Of a stretch of 64,000 nt of DNA, positions 59,893 through 64,000 are shown piece by piece; the stretch's first letter is position 1, and each line of letters opens with the position of its first letter. A program made the position numbers and the translations under genes. This DNA comes from CAKZQX01 sp034437035 (GTDB lineage Bacteria; Chloroflexota; Chloroflexia; Chloroflexales; Chloroflexaceae), in the NCBI GenBank assembly GCA_034437035.1, contig DAOTUI010000075.1, positions 3,230-67,229 of the forward strand, read 5' to 3'. The notes under the pieces were generated by a model that searched no databases, was not told the origin of the DNA, and saw only the letters and a program-made list of their open reading frames with translations.

Positions 59893-61077
59893 ATGCAAGA
59901 GAAACAGCTTACCGTTAACCCAATGCCTGTCCAGATTACGGCGGGTGCGCTGCTGCGGCAGTGGGGGCCGTTTGTGCTGGTTGCGTTCCTGCTGCTGGTC
60001 GTTGCGCCGCTAACACTGTCGGAGTTTCGACTGAGCCTGATGGGGCGCTTCCTGACCTTTGGCATGGTCGCTATGAGCCTGAGCCTGATCTGGGGGTATG
60101 GCGGGATGCTCTGCCTGGGGCAGGGGTTGTTCTTCGCGCTGGGAGCCTACGCGATGGGCATGTACCTCAAGTTGGAGGCATCCGGGGAGAGTCTGCCCGA
60201 CTTTATGCTCTGGAGCGGCGTGCGCGAGTTGCCCTGGTTCTGGGTACCGTTTCAATCGCCGCTCGTGGCGATCCTGGCGGCAATTGTTGTGCCGATGCTG
60301 CTGGCTGGACTGGTCGGCTACTTCATTTTTCGCAGCCGGGTGCAAGGGGTCTATTTTGCGATTATCACCCAGGCATTCACGCTGGTTTTTAGCCTGCTGT
60401 TTGTGGGACAACAACCCTACACCGGCGGCACCAACGGTATTACCAATATCAGCACCGTTTTTGGTCTTCCATTATCAGATCGTTCCACCGAAGTGACCCT
60501 CTATATTGCCACGGTGATCTGTCTGGGAGCAGTCTACCTGGTGAGCCGCTGGTTCACCTCGTCGCGCTTTGGGCGGCTGCTGGTTGCGATGCGCGATGAC
60601 GAAACCCGCGTGCGCTTCCTGGGGTACAACCCGGCCATCCTGAAAACCATGGTCTTTGGTGTATCCGCCGGAATTGCCGGACTGGCCGGGGCGCTGTTTA
60701 TACCCCAGGTCGGGATTATCTCACCCTCGGCGATGGGCGTGGTCTTCTCGCTGGAGATTGTGGTCTGGGTGGCCGTGGGCGGGCGCGCTTCGCTGACCGG
60801 GGCGGTGTTGGGGGCGCTGCTGGTCAACTGGACCAAGAGCGGCCTGAGTGAGAACTTCCCCAATTTCTGGCAGTATTTCCAGGGCGCGCTGTTCATTGGC
60901 GCGGTGCTGCTCTTTCCGATGGGTCTGGTCGGCTTCTTCCAGCAGCAACTGCCGGCATTCTGGGCACGCCGGGTGCGGCGGATTCCGAGCGAGGCGGATG
61001 TGCTGCCGCGGGCAGCGGCGCAGATGGAAGCGGGGGTCGAGGCAGTGGATGACCATGGCTCGCGCCAGTCGGCCTGA
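59893..61077 (+). CDS. urtC: urea ABC transporter permease UrtC
   Basis: A 394-residue LivM-type permease with about nine or ten helices. WGYGGMLCLGQGLFFALGAYAMGMYLKL and QQPYTGGTNGITNI are UrtC/LivM-typical, and the coupling loop includes RFGRLLVAMRDDETRVRFLGYNP. Hydrophilic C-terminal tail of about 35 residues. Confidence 0.93.
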   Translation: MQEKQLTVNPMPVQITAGALLRQWGPFVLVAFLLLVVAPLTLSEFRLSLMGRFLTFGMVAMSLSLIWGYGGMLCLGQGLFFALGAYAMGMYLKLEASGESLPDFMLWSGVRELPWFWVPFQSPLVAILAAIVVPMLLAGLVGYFIFRSRVQGVYFAIITQAFTLVFSLLFVGQQPYTGGTNGITNISTVFGLPLSDRSTEVTLYIATVICLGAVYLVSRWFTSSRFGRLLVAMRDDETRVRFLGYNPAILKTMVFGVSAGIAGLAGALFIPQVGIISPSAMGVVFSLEIVVWVAVGGRASLTGAVLGALLVNWTKSGLSENFPNFWQYFQGALFIGAVLLFPMGLVGFFQQQLPAFWARRVRRIPSEADVLPRAAAQMEAGVEAVDDHGSRQSA

Positions 61078-61095
61078 GGCGGAGAGGAGACAGCG

Positions 61096-61851
61096 GTGGA
61101 TCGTAATGAGAAAATCCTGGATGTGCGCAATGTGACGGTCAGCTTCGACGGCTTTAACGCGCTTGACGGCCTGGACTTTGCCATGAACTATGGCGAACTA
61201 CGCTTTATCATCGGTCCTAACGGCGCGGGCAAGACCACCCTGCTGGATATTGTCACCGGCAAAACCCGTCCGAGCAACGGACAGGTGATTTTTGCCGGGA
61301 AACTCAACACGCAGCGTCGCGCGGAGCACACGCTGGTACGCCAGGGCATCGGGCGTAAGTTCCAGACCCCAACGATTTTTAGCAGCCTCACCGTCTACGA
61401 GAATCTGGAGACGGCAATCAGCTTTCGTGATCGGACAATCAAGCTGCTGCGTCCGCTGATCAGCCCACGCCGGGCACGCATTGACGAGACGCTGGAGATG
61501 ATTGGCCTGCACCCGCGGGCGCATGTCCGGGCCGGACAACTGGCGCATGGCGAAAAGCAGTGGCTGGAAATCGGCATGCTGCTGGTGCAGGAGCCCAAAC
61601 TGCTCCTGCTGGATGAACCCGTCGCCGGGATGACTCGCCGCGAACGGGATCGTACAGGGGAGTTGCTCCAGCGCATTACGCAGCAGCGCTCGGTGCTGGT
61701 GGTAGAGCATGATATGGATTTTGTGCGCCGCTTCGCCGGCACGGTCACTGTGCTGCATATGGGCAAAATGTTATGCGAGGGACCGGTCGAAACCGTTCAG
61801 AATGACACGCGCGTGATCGAGGTCTATCTGGGGCGCGGACATGCGGCCTGA
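61096..61851 (+). CDS. urtD: urea ABC transporter ATP-binding protein UrtD
   Basis: A 251-residue LivG-class ATPase. Walker A GPNGAGKTT; the signature region is LAHGEKQWLEIGML, the UrtD variant of LSGGE; Walker B LLLLDEPVAGMT. GTG start at 61096 with GGAGAGGAG upstream. 18 bases after urtC. Confidence 0.94.
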   Translation: MDRNEKILDVRNVTVSFDGFNALDGLDFAMNYGELRFIIGPNGAGKTTLLDIVTGKTRPSNGQVIFAGKLNTQRRAEHTLVRQGIGRKFQTPTIFSSLTVYENLETAISFRDRTIKLLRPLISPRRARIDETLEMIGLHPRAHVRAGQLAHGEKQWLEIGMLLVQEPKLLLLDEPVAGMTRRERDRTGELLQRITQQRSVLVVEHDMDFVRRFAGTVTVLHMGKMLCEGPVETVQNDTRVIEVYLGRGHAA

Positions 61852-61869
61852 TACCAGACGAGGAAAGAC

Positions 61870-62571
61870 ATGCTAACCGTTGAAAACCTGTGGGTGTACT
61901 ATGGCGAAAGTTGCATCCTGCGCGATGTGAGTATCAATGTGCCCTCCGGTCAGGTGGTCTGCCTGATGGGGCGGAACGGCGTGGGCAAAACCACCCTGAT
62001 GAAGGCGATAATCGGGGCACTGCGCGCGCGGCGGGGGCAGATTGTCTTTGACGACCGGCAGTTAACAAACCGGGCACCGCATGAACGGGCACGCGCCGGA
62101 ATCGGCTATGTGCCGCAGGGCCGCGGGATTTTCCCCTACCTGACCGTGTTCGAGAACCTGCTGATGGGGTTCGAGGCGGCAAAAAACCGCCGGCCCGATA
62201 ATGCCGCCCTCGAAGAGATGTATGCGACCTTCCCAGTACTCAAGCAGATGCGCGGACGTGTGGCCGGAACACTCAGCGGCGGCCAGCAGCAGCAACTGGC
62301 GATTGCGCGCGCCCTGGTGCGGCGGCCCAAACTGCTCCTGCTGGATGAGCCGACCGAGGGCATCCAGCCCTCGATTATGCAGGAGATTGAAGCGGTCATT
62401 CTGTCGTTGCAACAGCGCGGCGATATGGCGATCCTGCTGGTCGAGCAGTTCCTCGACTTTGCGCTGGGGGTTGCGAACTACTACTATGTGATGGAGACCG
62501 GCTCAATCGTGGCGCAGGGTTCCACGCAGAACTTCGATGAGGAGGTTGTGAAGGAGTATCTGGCGTTTTAA
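61870..62571 (+). CDS. urtE: urea ABC transporter ATP-binding protein UrtE
   Basis: A 233-residue LivF-class ATPase. Walker A GRNGVGKTT, signature LSGGQQQQLAIARAL, Walker B LLLLDEPTEGIQPS. Last gene of urtABCDE, 18 bases after urtD, converging on the TPR gene 22 bases later. No clear terminator is seen in the short gap. Confidence 0.95.
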   Translation: MLTVENLWVYYGESCILRDVSINVPSGQVVCLMGRNGVGKTTLMKAIIGALRARRGQIVFDDRQLTNRAPHERARAGIGYVPQGRGIFPYLTVFENLLMGFEAAKNRRPDNAALEEMYATFPVLKQMRGRVAGTLSGGQQQQLAIARALVRRPKLLLLDEPTEGIQPSIMQEIEAVILSLQQRGDMAILLVEQFLDFALGVANYYYVMETGSIVAQGSTQNFDEEVVKEYLAF

Positions 62572-62593
62572 CAGCCGGATACTACATGCATGT

Positions 62594-63865
62594 CTACTCA
62601 GCACTGCGCCGGGCCGGGAGCGCGGCAAGCAACTGTTCGGTAGTAGCGACTTCGCCGGGAATGTCGAGTTGACGAAAGATCGCCAGAGCGTTATAGAGCT
62701 GCTGGTGCGCAGTATCGAAGTCGTTAGTGGCGCAGTATGCCTGCCCCAATGCGCGCTGGGCATAGGCGACCATATAGGGATCATCGTTGCGCTGAGCAAT
62801 CTGCATCGACTCGGTAAAATGGGTAATTGCTGCCGCCGGATTCTGGCGTGCCATATCGATCTGGCCCAGGGTAAAATGGGCATAGGGCGCAGCAAAGCGA
62901 TCCCCCAGTTCAAGCACCTCGCCGGCGTAGCGGGTTGCATTGTCCAGGTCACCCAGTTCATAGGAGGCTTCGGCCAGATTGGCCGCGGTCACTGCGGCGA
63001 AGTAGGGGTCGTGTACCGCAACAAAAAAGCGATAGGCCGGCTCCCCTACCTCAAGTGCCGCGTTAAACTGGCGCGTTTGTACATAAATAAATGCCAGGTT
63101 ACTGCGCATTTTTTCCAGGTTAACGCGGTCGCCCAGGCGCTCGTAAATGCTTATTGAGCGGGTGGCGTGCGTCACGGCGGCTTCCAGTTGTTGCCGACGA
63201 CCATACACGGCGGCAATCTGTCGCTCGGCCTGAGCCCGGAGTGGATCATCATCCAGTTGTTCGGCCAACACGCGGGCGCAGCGATAGGCTTCCAGGGCCG
63301 TACTGTAGTCACCATCATCTTCGCGTAACAGGCCACGTAGTACCTCCAGGTCGAACTCGGCGCGGTGGACCTCTTGCCAACTCAACTTGAGATCGCGGCG
63401 CCGTTGAAGCAGCATGCCACGCCGCTGACGCAGGGAAACCAGTCGCCCCAATAAGCGTGCTGTTACGCGTAGCCCTTCGTCATAACTTGCCAGGGCGCGA
63501 TCAGGATAGCCCAGCGCGTCCTGTAATTCGCCACGCAGCATCCAGAGACGCGTATTGGCCTCGCTCTCGTCGGCCCAGTCAATCTGCTCAAGCTCGTCTA
63601 GTCCCACTTCATACTCTCCGGCCAACTGGCGTAACTCGGCGCGGATAATATCAAGGGCCTTGCGCTCCGTTTTATCGAGATGCTGGCGGGAGATCTTGCT
63701 GAAGATCAGGCGGGCGGCATCGGCCTCACCCCGGGCAACCGCGTGCCGGCACTGGGGAAACCAGACCTGTACCGCCCGGTTTTCCTGGTTGCTCTGAGCA
63801 AAATGATAGGCTGCCGCCGTATACTCGCCGCGTTCCAGATGGACCACAGCCGCCTCTCGGTGCAA
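62594..63865 (-). CDS. TPR-repeat protein, probably the 3' remnant of a larger gene
   Basis: A 423-residue all-helical protein of tandem TPR-like repeats (for example DPYFAAVTAANLAEASYELGDLDNA and AAPYAHFTLGQIDMARQNP), of the type found at the C-terminus of bacterial signal-transduction ATPases and transcription activators. The only start is a TTG at 63865. In-frame sequence stays homologous-looking a few codons further up (TDTAYLETLHREAAVVHLERG) until a TAA at about 63891-63893. There it meets TnpB-like sequence in another frame. I read this as a gene whose N-terminal part was lost. Confidence 0.6.
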   Translation of the reverse strand: MHREAAVVHLERGEYTAAAYHFAQSNQENRAVQVWFPQCRHAVARGEADAARLIFSKISRQHLDKTERKALDIIRAELRQLAGEYEVGLDELEQIDWADESEANTRLWMLRGELQDALGYPDRALASYDEGLRVTARLLGRLVSLRQRRGMLLQRRRDLKLSWQEVHRAEFDLEVLRGLLREDDGDYSTALEAYRCARVLAEQLDDDPLRAQAERQIAAVYGRRQQLEAAVTHATRSISIYERLGDRVNLEKMRSNLAFIYVQTRQFNAALEVGEPAYRFFVAVHDPYFAAVTAANLAEASYELGDLDNATRYAGEVLELGDRFAAPYAHFTLGQIDMARQNPAAAITHFTESMQIAQRNDDPYMVAYAQRALGQAYCATNDFDTAHQQLYNALAIFRQLDIPGEVATTEQLLAALPARRSAE

Positions 63866-63869
63866 GGTC

Positions 63870-64000
63870 TCAAGGTACGCTGTGTCTGTTTATCCAGCTT
63901 ATACGCATCACAGACTTTCGCAATACACCGAATAGCGAGTTGTGCCGACAGGCCGTAGCGTTCGCGCACGTCGGTATAGGTTCGCTTTTGGAGCGCATAT
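63870..64000 (-). pseudogene. tnpB: IS605-family tnpB (OrfB) fragment
   Basis: Read on the minus strand from the window edge: YALQKRTYTDVRERYGLSAQ, then LAIRCIAKVCDAYKLDKQTQR. This matches the N-terminal helical region of IS200/IS605 OrfB/TnpB proteins (VRERYGLSAQLAIRxIxKVxDAYKxDK). After about residue KQTQR the frame runs into the TPR gene in the wrong frame and loses similarity, so only an N-terminal piece of tnpB remains. Its upstream part lies outside the window. Confidence 0.6.

Noticed and set aside
1..64000. tRNA, rRNA, CRISPR arrays, replication origin, prophage or complete insertion sequence
   Set aside because: None was recognised; the only mobile-element gene trace is the tnpB fragment at the right edge.

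Overview
The window reads as a chromosomal segment of a member of the Chloroflexota, probably class Chloroflexia. This is inferred from gene content and style: GC-rich coding sequence, lipoproteins and membrane proteins with long Thr/Pro/Ala-rich linkers, a DUF3179 lipoprotein, MutS2 with a C-terminal Smr domain, and a sufR-sufC-sufD-sufS-sufU-sufB block. No rRNA, tRNA or CRISPR array was recognised, so the taxonomy is an inference.

Layout. 0-6 kb (minus strand): sugar aminotransferase, esterase, LysM protein, mutS2 and a CvpA-type protein. 6-10 kb: a small two-gene operon with a DUF2085 membrane protein, then a SWIM zinc-finger protein. 10-18 kb: glgA converging on ftsH, then a SirB1-type protein and argS. 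18-24 kb: a large membrane histidine kinase, a REC-histidine kinase hybrid, and a two-gene membrane operon that looks like a MotA/TolQ-like plus MotB/TolR-like pair. 24-33 kb: an RRM protein, a receiver domain lacking its phospho-Asp, a CBM48 protein, a DUF3179 lipoprotein, a phosphatase, a TPR/zinc-ribbon membrane protein and a stand-alone ClpB-type AAA+ module.

33-45 kb is a sulfur region. It carries the SUF Fe-S assembly genes with their repressor, a Rieske ferredoxin, a thiosulfate sulfurtransferase and a second SufU-like scaffold. A complete protein-thiocarboxylate cysteine pathway follows (CysM, JAMM protease, CysO-like carrier, MoeZ-like activating enzyme), and then a DUF59 Fe-S factor. 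46-62.6 kb is a nitrogen region: urease (ureF, D, A, B, C), an Lrp/AsnC regulator, a Ni-dependent guanidine-hydrolase-type ureohydrolase with HypA/HypB-like maturation factors, an ABC importer, and the urea importer urtABCDE. Together these would import guanidine, hydrolyse it to urea and ammonia, and hydrolyse urea to ammonia and CO2. The window ends in a TPR gene whose 5' end is joined to a piece of an IS605-type TnpB gene.

Two non-coding signals stand out. First, about 16 copies of a 100-320 bp palindromic element sit in intergenic gaps. They share conserved ends and inner arms, but the central hairpin changes from copy to copy while its two arms stay complementary. Second, the guanidine-hydrolase gene has a consensus promoter (TTGACA-N17-TATAAT) followed by a roughly 200-nt leader that folds by eye into a closed four-way junction. 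I cannot match that leader to a known riboswitch class. Both deserve follow-up.
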